NCBI GenBank assembly: GCA_021776415.1
Contig: JAJFFY010000086.1
Coordinates: forward strand, 1-54,478
Source: Hyphococcus sp.
GTDB taxonomy: Bacteria; Pseudomonadota; Alphaproteobacteria; Caulobacterales; Parvularculaceae
DNA length: 54,478 nucleotides
Direction of reading: 5' to 3'
How positions within the stretch are numbered: position 1 is the first letter of the stretch; each line of letters starts with the position of its first letter. Positions 1 through 8,330 of this stretch are shown here, one piece after another. A program made the translations under genes and the position numbers. The notes beneath the pieces were generated by a model. That model worked only from the letters and a program-made list of their open reading frames with translations, had not been told where the DNA came from and did not search any database.

Positions 1-760
1 TCAAAAGCCCGCCGCTATCGGGCGAAATCCGTTTGATCTTAACATCTTTTCCGTAGCGCGCGCGTAAAAAATCGCCGAGTTGAGCGGTTCCGTCGATGAG
101 CCCCAGCTCTTTGGCCCTTGGCGCGGTCCAGAACGCTCCGGAAAAGATTTCCTCATCCTCCGCCAGCTTACCGGCGCGGCGCGATTGCACCAATTCGATA
201 AACTGCGCATGCAAGTCATTAAGGATGTTTTTCAACCGAGCGACCTCTTCCGGGTCCTCCGGCTTGAACGGATCAAGCGTTGATTTGCTTTCCCCGGCAG
301 TGTGCACACGGCGCTCAACACCCAGTTTTTCAATGGCGTGCTGAAAACCGAAACCGCTGGCGATCACGCCGATGGAGCCGACAATCGAGCTTTCATCAGC
401 ATAGATTTCATCGCCGGCGATTGCCAGAATATAGCCGCCCGAGGCGCCCACATCTTCAATGAAAGCGAGCACCGGAACCGCCTTTTCCTGCGCCAGCCGG
501 CGGATCAAGCTGAAGATAAGCCGCGATTGCACCGGCGAGCCGCCCGGCGAATTGACCGCCAGCGCCACCGCGCTCAGCTTGCCGGGTTTGAACGCCGCCT
601 CAATCGACTTTTCAAGGCGCAGTAGAGAAAGGCCCTTGCGCCCCGGCCCGGCAGCGCCGATGACGCCGCCAAGTTCAATCACAGTTACGAGAGGCCCGCC
701 TTCGCCCGTAAACGGAAGCGCGCGCCAAAATTTCATCACGGGGTTTTTGTTTTCAGACAT
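1..760 (-). CDS. S49 family serine peptidase (SohB/SppA type), C-terminus cut by window edge
   Basis: A membrane-associated serine peptidase of the signal-peptide-peptidase (S49) family, thought to degrade cleaved signal peptides or misfolded membrane proteins. The visible 253 residues start at ATG 760 and contain NSPGGS (residues 70-75, oxyanion region), GASGGY with the nucleophile Ser107, and the general base Lys159 in the motif TAGESKS. The Ser-Lys spacing of 52 fits the short, single-domain SohB-like class. No stop codon is reached at position 1, so the last residues lie outside. There is no clear N-terminal membrane helix, as in many short alphaproteobacterial members. It is divergent from the polyprenyl synthase gene across 169 nt. 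Confidence 0.92.
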   Translation of the reverse strand, partial: MSENKNPVMKFWRALPFTGEGGPLVTVIELGGVIGAAGPGRKGLSLLRLEKSIEAAFKPGKLSAVALAVNSPGGSPVQSRLIFSLIRRLAQEKAVPVLAFIEDVGASGGYILAIAGDEIYADESSIVGSIGVIASGFGFQHAIEKLGVERRVHTAGESKSTLDPFKPEDPEEVARLKNILNDLHAQFIELVQSRRAGKLAEDEEIFSGAFWTAPRAKELGLIDGTAQLGDFLRARYGKDVKIKRISPDSGGLL

Positions 761-929
761 TCGCTGGAGTTAGGCGTCCAAAGCCCCGGCTTCAATCGGA
801 AATCATCCAATTTATGCATAATTCGGCGCTAAAAAGCCGCTGCCCGGCTGCGCCTGTCAAGCTTGACCGCCAGACGCCGCGCCCCCAAGCTAGCCTCGAC
901 GTTGAATTTCAAGCGCGAGGACCGAACCC

Positions 930-1970
930 TTGTCTGTCACATTGGCGGCAACCGCAGACCCCAGGACGGCGCTCGACAACCCCTCAACCTTTAAGGTGGC
1001 GGTTGCGTCTTTGCGCGCGCTGCTGGCCGACGATCTGGATGCGGTGAACCGGCAAATCCTTGAACGCATGGATTCGCCCGTTGATCTGATCCCCGACCTC
1101 GCCGGGCATCTTATCAATTCAGGCGGCAAGCGCATCCGGCCAATGTTGACGCTTGCGACCGCGCGATTGTTTAGTTTTGACGGTGATGAGCACATCAAAC
1201 TCGCCGCCGCCGTCGAGCTTATTCATGGCGCAACGCTGTTGCATGACGACGTGGTCGACGCCTCCTCACTGCGCCGCGGCGCAGAAACCGCGAACACCAT
1301 CTGGGGTAATAAGGAAAGCGTGCTTGTTGGCGACTTTATTTTTTCACGCGCATTTGAGCTGATGGTCGCCGCCAAAAATCTTGGCGTGCTGCAGGTTCTC
1401 TCGCGCGCTTCAGGCATTATCGCCGAAGGCGAAGTCTTGCAGTTGGCGACGCAAAAAAATGTCGGTACGACTTTCGAGATGTATCTTGCGGTGGTTGAGG
1501 CGAAAACGGCGGCGCTGTTTGCGGGCGCAACGCAATCGGGCGCATTGATCGCCGGCGCGCACGAAGCCCCGGAAGCCGCGCTCAAAAGCTACGGACGCAA
1601 CCTCGGCATCGCCTACCAGCTGATCGACGACGTGCTCGACTATGCCGGGTTTGAAGCCGACCTTGGCAAGACCATTGGTGACGATTTTCGTGAAGGCAAG
1701 ATGACGCTGCCGGTGGTCTATGCAGTGGCGCGGGCAAAGCCGGAGGAAAAAAGTTTCTGGCGCCGGGTGATCTCCGAAGGCCGTCAGGAGGCGGGAGATT
1801 TCGAACGCGCGTGCGAATTAATGCTGCGTGACGACGCCATCGCCGATACCGTCGCCTGCGCCCGGCGCTTTGCCGATCACGCAATGGTCGACCTCCTCAA
1901 GGCGCCGGAAAACCAATATTCTACAGCGCTTGGCGAGTTGGTCATGACCTCGGTGTCGCGCGCATCATAA
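930..1970 (+). CDS. ispB: Polyprenyl diphosphate synthase (octaprenyl/decaprenyl type)
   Basis: A trans-prenyltransferase that condenses isopentenyl diphosphate on an allylic primer to make the long side chain of ubiquinone. The 346-residue protein shows the first aspartate-rich motif DDVVD (106-110), the second motif DDVLD (233-237), and GGKRIRP (65-71), a substrate diphosphate-binding element. The chosen start is TTG at 930, supported by GAGGA at 917-921 with 8 nt spacing; no ATG nearby gives a full N-terminus. Chain length cannot be read from sequence with certainty, and ubiquinone-10 is usual in alphaproteobacteria, so the symbol is by family only. Confidence 0.92.
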   Translation: MSVTLAATADPRTALDNPSTFKVAVASLRALLADDLDAVNRQILERMDSPVDLIPDLAGHLINSGGKRIRPMLTLATARLFSFDGDEHIKLAAAVELIHGATLLHDDVVDASSLRRGAETANTIWGNKESVLVGDFIFSRAFELMVAAKNLGVLQVLSRASGIIAEGEVLQLATQKNVGTTFEMYLAVVEAKTAALFAGATQSGALIAGAHEAPEAALKSYGRNLGIAYQLIDDVLDYAGFEADLGKTIGDDFREGKMTLPVVYAVARAKPEEKSFWRRVISEGRQEAGDFERACELMLRDDAIADTVACARRFADHAMVDLLKAPENQYSTALGELVMTSVSRAS

Positions 1971-1972
1971 CC

Positions 1973-2012
1973 TTGAGCATTTTCACTTTTCCTGAGTAGC
2001 GCAAATGCTCAA
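1973..2012. repeat. 10-bp inverted repeat with 20-nt loop after the polyprenyl synthase gene
   Basis: Arms 1973-1982 and 2003-2012 (TTGAGCATTT / AAATGCTCAA) are perfect complements. The hairpin begins just after the stop codon at 1970 and could act as a transcript end or stability element; there is no clear T-run directly after it. It sits beside a second palindrome (2031-2070), which suggests a composite dispersed repeat. Confidence 0.5.
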
Positions 2013-2030
2013 ATACTATGTTTTGCGCCC

Positions 2031-2070
2031 TTCTTTATCCGGAAACCGGGCCCCACTTTTCGGGAAATGC
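2031..2070. repeat. REP-like palindromic element
   Basis: The stem 2039-2045 / 2057-2063 has 7 pairs including one G-T, with an 11-nt loop. The core CCCGAAAAGTGGG (minus strand) resembles intergenic palindromes that I recall as common in alphaproteobacterial genomes; that resemblance is from memory. A related GAAAAGTGG stem occurs at 27224-27248. Confidence 0.4.
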
Positions 2071-2075
2071 TATCA

Positions 2076-3191
2076 TTATTCAGCAGCCTGACGCACAGTA
2101 CTCGCCTCTGAGGCCGCGACCGGCGCGCGCTTGCCGGACGTTAGCAACCCCGCCCTCAGCGCCGATATATGAATATAGGCGGCGCCCATTGAGAACAGCG
2201 CACACAATAAAGCCACCGCAAGCCATTGCCCGCCTGGCGACAGCGCCAGCATGAATATGGCTGCCGCCGCACTGAACGCCGTAAGCGACATATAAAGGAC
2301 GGCGATTTTCGTGTGTGAAAAACCTTGGCGCAAAAGCAGCTGATAGAGGTGTTCGCGATGCCCGGCGAAAATATTCTGCCCACGAAGGAAACGGTGCGTC
2401 AACGTCCAACCGACATCAAAAATAAACGGTAAAAAAATCACCGGCATAAGCATCACGCTGGCATGGCCGGCGGTTGCATTAGCGGCGTATATGCCGAGCG
2501 CAGCGATCAGAAAACTCAGCGCCTGACTGCCGCTGTCGCCCATAAACAAGCGCCCCTTGCCAAGATTGGCCGGCAGGAATGCAAAACACGCAATCGCCAG
2601 CAAAATCGCCAGCACCGCCGCGACCGGCGCGCCGGAAAACAGCGCAATGACGGCAAAGGCGATAAGGCCGGTTAGGGCGCTGCCGGCGGCGATGCCGTTG
2701 ACGCCGTCCATAAAGTTGAATGCGTTCATGAACCCGACGATCCAGATAATGGTCAGTCCATCCCCCCAAAGCCCAAGCGAGACCTCGCCGACAAAGGGTA
2801 TTGGCGCGAGCTGCAAAGGTCCCAAAAGCCAGGTAAAAAGCCCTGCGGCGACGACTTGTCCGGAAAATTTGACCAGTGGCGACAGCGCCCATTTGTCGTC
2901 GGCCAATCCAACACAAAAAGCCAGCGTCGCAATCCCCGCCAGTTTAATCGCGACAAAAGTCACCTCGGTCGATCCTGAAAACGCCGCGAGAATAAAGATG
3001 CCTGCGAACCAGCCGCCAAAAATACCGACACCGCCAGCGCGTGAGGTGACGCGAACATGGCTGGAGCGCCCGTTCGGATTGTCGGGCAAAAATTTCGCGT
3101 ACATCGAAATACCGCTCGCCGCCAGCGTAGTCAGATAGACCACCAGCGCTGCAATGCTGATCACCATCGGGCTGTCGGTAAAACTGACCAT
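2076..3191 (-). CDS. Glycosyltransferase family 4 (WecA/MraY-like sugar-1-phosphate transferase)
   Basis: An integral membrane enzyme that transfers a sugar 1-phosphate from a UDP-sugar to undecaprenyl phosphate, the first step of a lipid-linked glycan. The 371-residue protein has about ten hydrophobic segments and the family motifs: SRAGGVG (50-56), ADDK (97-100), NFMDG (159-163), GDSG (218-221) and HREH (278-281). The HREH ending and the absence of the MraY peptide-recognition loop favour a WecA/WbpL-like enzyme over peptidoglycan MraY. ATG 3191 is preceded by AAGGA. It is last in a leftward run etfQO, TPR lipoprotein, ispE, this gene, with a 60-nt gap to ispE. Confidence 0.9.
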   Translation of the reverse strand: MVSFTDSPMVISIAALVVYLTTLAASGISMYAKFLPDNPNGRSSHVRVTSRAGGVGIFGGWFAGIFILAAFSGSTEVTFVAIKLAGIATLAFCVGLADDKWALSPLVKFSGQVVAAGLFTWLLGPLQLAPIPFVGEVSLGLWGDGLTIIWIVGFMNAFNFMDGVNGIAAGSALTGLIAFAVIALFSGAPVAAVLAILLAIACFAFLPANLGKGRLFMGDSGSQALSFLIAALGIYAANATAGHASVMLMPVIFLPFIFDVGWTLTHRFLRGQNIFAGHREHLYQLLLRQGFSHTKIAVLYMSLTAFSAAAAIFMLALSPGGQWLAVALLCALFSMGAAYIHISALRAGLLTSGKRAPVAASEASTVRQAAE

Positions 3192-3251
3192 TGCTTTCCT
3201 TCTCGCACCCTACCGCTCTCGATATGCCGAACCGCCTCGTGCGTGATTACC

Positions 3252-4118
3252 CTAGCGGAGGATCAGCGGCGAGGCCATCGCCCACCACCCCTCATCACGC
3301 GCTTCTGACCTGGCGCGCTGCGCATCCTCAGCGGCGGCGAAAAGTGCAAAACACGTCGCCCCCGAACCCGACATCCGCGCGCCGAGCACGCCGCGGCTTT
3401 GGCCAAGCCGATTGATGATGTCGGCAATTTCGGGCGCGCGCGCGATCGCTGCCGGTTGCAGGTCGTTGCGCGTCTGGCCCATCAGCTGCGTCAGGGCGTG
3501 ATGGGAGGTCGCCGCCAGCGCCGGTGCGGAGGGCGCGGCGGGCGCCGGATTTGCCACATCAAACGCTTGAAACACCGGCCCGGTCGGGATTTCAACACCC
3601 GGATTAACCAGGCACGCCCACAGCGGCGGCAAGGCCGGACCCGGCGAGACCTCTTCGCCGGCGCCAGCAACCAACACCGGAGCGCCCGTGAGGCAGGCCG
3701 GAACATCCGCTCCCAGACGAAACGCCAGTTGCGCCAACACGTCATCGGCGATTTCAATATTCCATAGCTTAATAAGCGCACGCAACGTCGCGGCTGCGTC
3801 CGCCGAGCCGCCGCCAATTCCGGCGGCAACGGGAAGATTTTTTTCAAGCATGATCGCTGCGCCTTGGCTTACGCCGCAAGCCTCACGCAACAGCTCAGTG
3901 GCTTTCCAAATTAAATTTTCCCGGGGTGGAAGACCACTGAGCGCACCCGCAGCAGGACCAGAAATCGATAAAGAAATATCGTCTGCCGCTTCGACCGTGA
4001 TGGCGTCGCCGTCTTCGGTAAACACGAAAAGACTGGCAAGCGCATGACGGCCATCACTGCGGACCGGTCCGACATGCAAATATAGGTTGAGCTTCGCCGG
4101 GGCCGTCTCGCGGATCAT
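3252..4118 (-). CDS. ispE: 4-diphosphocytidyl-2-C-methyl-D-erythritol kinase
   Basis: A GHMP-family kinase of the non-mevalonate isoprenoid pathway; it phosphorylates CDP-methylerythritol at the 2-hydroxyl. The 288-residue sequence has the start APAKLNLYL with catalytic Lys9, the glycine-rich ATP loop PVAAGIGGGSADAAA (96-110), and Asp138 in the motif GADVPACL. The C-terminal GHMP motif MSGSGATCFA is also present. Its ATG overlaps the stop of the upstream TPR lipoprotein gene as ATGA (4115-4118), so the two are likely co-translated. It supplies precursors to the polyprenyl synthase encoded nearby. Confidence 0.95.
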   Translation of the reverse strand: MIRETAPAKLNLYLHVGPVRSDGRHALASLFVFTEDGDAITVEAADDISLSISGPAAGALSGLPPRENLIWKATELLREACGVSQGAAIMLEKNLPVAAGIGGGSADAAATLRALIKLWNIEIADDVLAQLAFRLGADVPACLTGAPVLVAGAGEEVSPGPALPPLWACLVNPGVEIPTGPVFQAFDVANPAPAAPSAPALAATSHHALTQLMGQTRNDLQPAAIARAPEIADIINRLGQSRGVLGARMSGSGATCFALFAAAEDAQRARSEARDEGWWAMASPLILR

Positions 4119-5842
4119 TCGCCGCCGCCATCAAGGCCTACTTCAAGTTTTTTCTCAACCGCCGCCTGTAGCTCATCGCCCGGCTCCAGCTCCAGCACCC
4201 GCCGCCACTGATAGCGCGCCTCAATCTGTCGCCCGAGACGCCAGTAAACATCGCCGAGATGATCGGTAACGGTCGGATCGCCAGGCTCCAGCGAGGCCGC
4301 CTGTTCAAGATGGCCCACCGCCACTTCATAATGACCACGCTGGTAATTGGCCCAGCCGAGGCTGTCGATAATGGCCCCGGAATTGGGATCGAGAGCGACA
4401 GCTTTTTCAATTAAATCAAAGGCTTCATCAAGATTCTCGCCGCGTTCGGCCCAGGAATAGCCGAGATAGTTGAGCGCAATCGCCTCTTCCGGCGCGAGCT
4501 CCGCCGCGCGCTTTAAGTCGGCTTCCCCTCGCGGCCAATCATCCATTTCCATAAGCGACACGGCGCGCGAAATGTATAATCGCCAGGCGCCCGCTTCCGG
4601 CTCTGCTTCAAGCTCTGCAATTACAGCATCAAGTATTTTCACCGCCTCGCGGTGCTCGCCACGCGCCGCCTCCAGGCCCGACAGAGCAAGCCGCACGTCA
4701 TAAGAATTCTTCTCGCGGCGCGCTGTCTTGCGCAACATCGATATTGCTTCATCGCCCCGGCCCAGAACATTCAACGCACCGGCAATTTCAATGCGTGTCT
4801 GTTGGTAATAGGGCGAGGACGGACTAATTTGCGACAACATCGCAATTGCTTTTTCGCTCTCGCCATAAACATTCAAGATCGAGCCGGAAAGGCGGCGGGC
4901 GCCGTCAAACGCCGGATCGAGATAAAGCGCCAGCTGTGCAAATGCGAGCGGCATGTTGTAATTGGCGTCGCCAACTTTAAAGCCTGCCTCTTCCGCGGCG
5001 ACGCGCTGGCTAACGGTCTGCTGAAGAATGCCGTTAGCGAGCGCATAAAACGCAACCGCCACGCCCTGCGCCGGCGTCGTTGCGGCAATGGGCGGCGGGG
5101 CCGCGCCATTATCAAGGCGGGCAAGGCCGGCCCGCGCCGGAATGCGCGCCAGCCCCGGCGTTTCAGCCATAAGCTGATAATATTCGCGCGCCGCCTCAAG
5201 GTCGCCCGCACGCTCCAGAAAGCCGCCATAAGCAGCGACCTCAACCGGACCGCCAAAGCTCATCACCGATAGCTGATAAGCGGTTCGGGCCTCACTCACC
5301 TGCCCGGCCTTCTCCGAAAGAAATGCCTGTTGCAGCGGGTAAAAACCCTTAAATTCATCGCCGGCATTTTCCCGCAGCGATGTCAGCGCCGCCTCCGGCC
5401 CGCCAGATGGCTCCTCCAGCCAAGCGCGAATAATGTTGGTCGTTGCTCTCATATAGGGCGCGACCTCAACATCGAGCAGCGCTGCTCGCGCCTTGACGTA
5501 GCCATGATGTTTGACCCCATGAGCGGCAAGCACCATCGCGGCAAGACCATCATCGCCTGCCTCCTCAAGCGCGACCAGCCGCACCGCCAGGGGCTTGGCG
5601 GCTTCGATTTTGCCGGCCGCCAGCTGGAAAAAGAACGCGTCGCGCAAAATCTGGGCAGAGCCCGGTGTTTCGGCTTGCGCCGCTGTAAATGCCTGCGCCG
5701 CTGCGCCAACATCATTGGTCCGCGCCGCCAGCCTTGCGGAGAGATATTCCCCGACCGTCGATTCCTGGCGCGGGGCGCTGACGCAACCGGCCATAAAAAT
5801 CACTCCGGCGAGGACGAAAAACTTATGTGATTTAATACGCAA
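4115..5842 (-). CDS. TPR-repeat outer-membrane lipoprotein
   Basis: A 575-residue lipoprotein made mostly of tetratricopeptide repeats, function unknown. The start is TTG 5842: it gives a short basic N-terminus, a hydrophobic stretch and the lipobox MAGC with Cys20, and it has AAGGA at 5851-5855 with 8-nt spacing. That ribosome site overlaps the TAA of the upstream ETF-QO gene (5854-5856). A longer reading frame to 5953 exists but runs into the ETF-QO gene and would bury the signal peptide. C-terminal repeats, such as the one with LNYLGYSWAERGENLDEA, are classic TPRs. Related proteins in alphaproteobacteria are annotated only as tetratricopeptide proteins. Confidence 0.88.
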   Translation of the reverse strand: MRIKSHKFFVLAGVIFMAGCVSAPRQESTVGEYLSARLAARTNDVGAAAQAFTAAQAETPGSAQILRDAFFFQLAAGKIEAAKPLAVRLVALEEAGDDGLAAMVLAAHGVKHHGYVKARAALLDVEVAPYMRATTNIIRAWLEEPSGGPEAALTSLRENAGDEFKGFYPLQQAFLSEKAGQVSEARTAYQLSVMSFGGPVEVAAYGGFLERAGDLEAAREYYQLMAETPGLARIPARAGLARLDNGAAPPPIAATTPAQGVAVAFYALANGILQQTVSQRVAAEEAGFKVGDANYNMPLAFAQLALYLDPAFDGARRLSGSILNVYGESEKAIAMLSQISPSSPYYQQTRIEIAGALNVLGRGDEAISMLRKTARREKNSYDVRLALSGLEAARGEHREAVKILDAVIAELEAEPEAGAWRLYISRAVSLMEMDDWPRGEADLKRAAELAPEEAIALNYLGYSWAERGENLDEAFDLIEKAVALDPNSGAIIDSLGWANYQRGHYEVAVGHLEQAASLEPGDPTVTDHLGDVYWRLGRQIEARYQWRRVLELEPGDELQAAVEKKLEVGLDGGGE

Positions 5843-5853
5843 ACGGATAATCC

Positions 5854-7533
5854 TTACATATTCGGATAGTTGGGGCCGCCGCCGCCTTCCGGCGTTGCCC
5901 ATGTGATATTCTGCGAGGGATCTTTGATGTCGCAGGTTTTGCAATGGACGCAATTCTGGGCGTTAATCTGAAATTTTGGATCGGCGCCGCCATCTTCAAT
6001 CACCACCTCATAAACACCCGCCGGACAATAACGCTGCGCGGGCTCTGCATAGACCGGCAGATTAACGTCGATTGGGATTGACGGATCCTTAAGCTTGAGG
6101 TGCGCGGGCTGGTCTTCTTCGTGATTTGTCGCTGAAAACGCCACATTTGTGAGCCGGTCGAAGGTAATCTTGCCGTCAGGCCTTGGATAATCAAGCGGTG
6201 CATGATTTTCCGCCGGTTCGGTCGCTTGTGCATCAGTCTTTCCGTGACCAAGCGTGCCGAAGATGGAAAATCCGGGAATAATCGTATTGGTCCACAGATC
6301 GAAGCCGGCAAAGGCGATGCCGCCGATTAGGGTTCCAAATCGCGACCAGAGGGGTTTGGCGTTGCGGGCCTTTTTCAGTTCCGCTTTGACTCCTGACGCG
6401 TCATAGGCGTCGCCATAGGCGGTCAGCTCATCGCCCTCGCGGCCCTCGCCGACAGCCGCAAAAGCGGCTTCCGCCGCCATCATGCCGGTCAGCATGGCGT
6501 TATGATTGCCCTTGATGCGCGGCAGATTGACGAACCCGGCCGCACAGCCGATCAGCGCGCCACCAGGAAAGGCCAGCTTCGGCACCGACTGATAGCCGCC
6601 CTCGGTAATCGCACGCGCGCCATAGGCGATGCGCTTGCCGCCCTCCAGTAGTTTGGTGATATCCGGGTGGGTTTTGAATTTTTGAAATTCCCCATACGGA
6701 TTAAGATATGGGTTTTTGTAATTCAGGTGAACCACGAAACCGAGCGCGATGGTGTTGTCATTATAGTGATAACAAAACGATCCACCGCCGATATCATTTT
6801 TTAGGGGCCAGCCAAAAGTGTGCTGGACATGGCCGGGGCGCGATTTTTCCGGCTCGATTTCCCACAGCTCTTTCAGGCCAATGCCGAATTTTTGCGGCTC
6901 GCTATCCGCATCAAGATTAAATTTCGCAATCAATTGTTTGGCGAGCGATCCGCGCACGCCCTCGCCGATCAGGACATACTTTCCAACCAGTTCCATGCCG
7001 GGCTCGTAGCCGCCTTTTTTCTCACCATCACTGCCGATCCCCATTTCGCCGACAACCACGCCGCGCACCGAACCATCGTCGCGATAGAGAAGTTGCGAAG
7101 CCGCCATGCCGGGATAGATTTCAACGCCCAATTCTTCGGCCTGTTCGGCGAGCCAACGGCAGACATTGCCCATAGAGACAATGTAGCAGCCATGGTTTTT
7201 GACCATGGGCGGCATCGCGAAGACCGGCAACGGCAGCGAGCCTGATGCGCCCAGCACTTTGAAACTTTCAGACGCAACGGGCGTATCAATCGGCGATCCC
7301 ATATTACGCCAGTCAGGCAACAGCCGGTCCAGGCCTGACGGGTCGAGCACCGCGCCGGAGAGGATATGGGCGCCGACCTCAGAGCCCTTTTCGACGACGA
7401 CAACGTTGATATTGCCGCCCTTTTCCGCCGCCAGCTGTTTCAGGCGGATGGCCGCAGAAAGCCCCGCAGGGCCCGCGCCGACAATGACAATATCAAATTC
7501 CATGGCTTCGCGCGTCACAGCTTCAGTATCCAT
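5854..7533 (-). CDS. Electron transfer flavoprotein-ubiquinone oxidoreductase
   Basis: A membrane-associated FAD and [4Fe-4S] enzyme that passes electrons from reduced ETF (fed by acyl-CoA dehydrogenases) to ubiquinone. The 559 residues match the family length. The FAD dinucleotide fold VGAGPAGLSAA lies at 18-28. The C-terminal cluster ligands are Cys503, Cys528, Cys531 and Cys534 (the motif NCVHCKTCDIKDP). Start ATG 7533 is used; an internal Met11 just before the FAD fold (EFDIVIVGAG) is a possible alternative. No ETF subunit genes are in the window. It is first in the leftward run with the TPR lipoprotein and ispE. Confidence 0.96.
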   Translation of the reverse strand: MDTEAVTREAMEFDIVIVGAGPAGLSAAIRLKQLAAEKGGNINVVVVEKGSEVGAHILSGAVLDPSGLDRLLPDWRNMGSPIDTPVASESFKVLGASGSLPLPVFAMPPMVKNHGCYIVSMGNVCRWLAEQAEELGVEIYPGMAASQLLYRDDGSVRGVVVGEMGIGSDGEKKGGYEPGMELVGKYVLIGEGVRGSLAKQLIAKFNLDADSEPQKFGIGLKELWEIEPEKSRPGHVQHTFGWPLKNDIGGGSFCYHYNDNTIALGFVVHLNYKNPYLNPYGEFQKFKTHPDITKLLEGGKRIAYGARAITEGGYQSVPKLAFPGGALIGCAAGFVNLPRIKGNHNAMLTGMMAAEAAFAAVGEGREGDELTAYGDAYDASGVKAELKKARNAKPLWSRFGTLIGGIAFAGFDLWTNTIIPGFSIFGTLGHGKTDAQATEPAENHAPLDYPRPDGKITFDRLTNVAFSATNHEEDQPAHLKLKDPSIPIDVNLPVYAEPAQRYCPAGVYEVVIEDGGADPKFQINAQNCVHCKTCDIKDPSQNITWATPEGGGGPNYPNM

Positions 7534-7661
7534 CTGGCGTCATCTTCCTTTTGGGTCGCAAGTTTAGGGGAGCGTTTTGGCAAATAACGTGGAAAAAAGC
7601 CATGATAAGCGGCGCCGCGCATAAACGCGGCATCCTATGAGACTTGGGAATTGGGGTTTTC

Positions 7662-8306
7662 ATGACAAACGGCTTGATCATCGGCTTTGGCGCAGCCTGC
7701 GTCGCCGTCCTGTTATTTGCCGAATATCGCAGCGAGAGCTGCGCTCGGTGGTTCGCCAAGCCTGCCGCCTCGGCGGCTTTTGTGGCGCTGGCGCTGGCCA
7801 GCGGTGGGCTGGAGAGCGTTTATGGCCAGCTGATTTTGGCCGGCCTCGCCTTTTGCATGCTTGGCGATATTTTGTTGATCGCCGGAGACCGGCGGCTTTT
7901 TCTGGCCGGGATGGCCGCCTTCGCCCTCGGTCATATCGCCTATGCTTGCGCTTTTACGACTATCTGGGCCGGGTTTGGCGGCCTGGCGGTCATGGCGGGG
8001 TTGGCGGTAACGCTGGCAATTGGCGCCACTTTGCAGCGGCTTTGGCCGCACCTTGGGGAATTTCGCGCGCCCGTCGCCGGCTATTGCCTGATTATCGCGG
8101 TCATGACGGCGATGAGTTTTGCCACCACCTCGCCCGGCGGCGGCGCGCCCTATTGGCTGGCGGCGGGCGGCGCCGTCGGGTTTGCCGCATCCGATATCGC
8201 TGTCGCCCGGGACCAGTTTGTGAAGCCGGAATTTATAAACCGCCTCTGGGGCCTGCCGCTTTATTACGCCGCGCAATTGGTGCTCGCGGCTTCTGTTTCC
8301 TTTTAA
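7662..8306 (+). CDS. YhhN/TMEM86 family integral membrane protein (lysoplasmalogenase-like)
   Basis: A 214-residue, multi-pass inner-membrane protein of the YhhN family, whose animal members hydrolyse lysoplasmalogen; the bacterial role is not settled. About eight hydrophobic helices can be seen. The polar motif CMLGDILLI, which contains one of the conserved acidic residues, fits the family, as does the late motif GFAASDIAVARDQF. ATG 7662 is preceded by a G-rich stretch. It is divergent from the ETF-QO gene and followed 24 nt later by the uracil-DNA glycosylase gene, perhaps as one transcript. Confidence 0.85.
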   Translation: MTNGLIIGFGAACVAVLLFAEYRSESCARWFAKPAASAAFVALALASGGLESVYGQLILAGLAFCMLGDILLIAGDRRLFLAGMAAFALGHIAYACAFTTIWAGFGGLAVMAGLAVTLAIGATLQRLWPHLGEFRAPVAGYCLIIAVMTAMSFATTSPGGGAPYWLAAGGAVGFAASDIAVARDQFVKPEFINRLWGLPLYYAAQLVLAASVSF

Positions 8307-8330
8307 AGTCCTGCTAGACTGGCGAGTGCA

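Noticed and set aside
1992..2004. 13-mer CTGAGTAGCGCAA also present near 53914
   Set aside because: Several shared 13-mers are expected by chance in 54 kb, and flanking bases differ, so it is not evidence for an att pair or mobile element.
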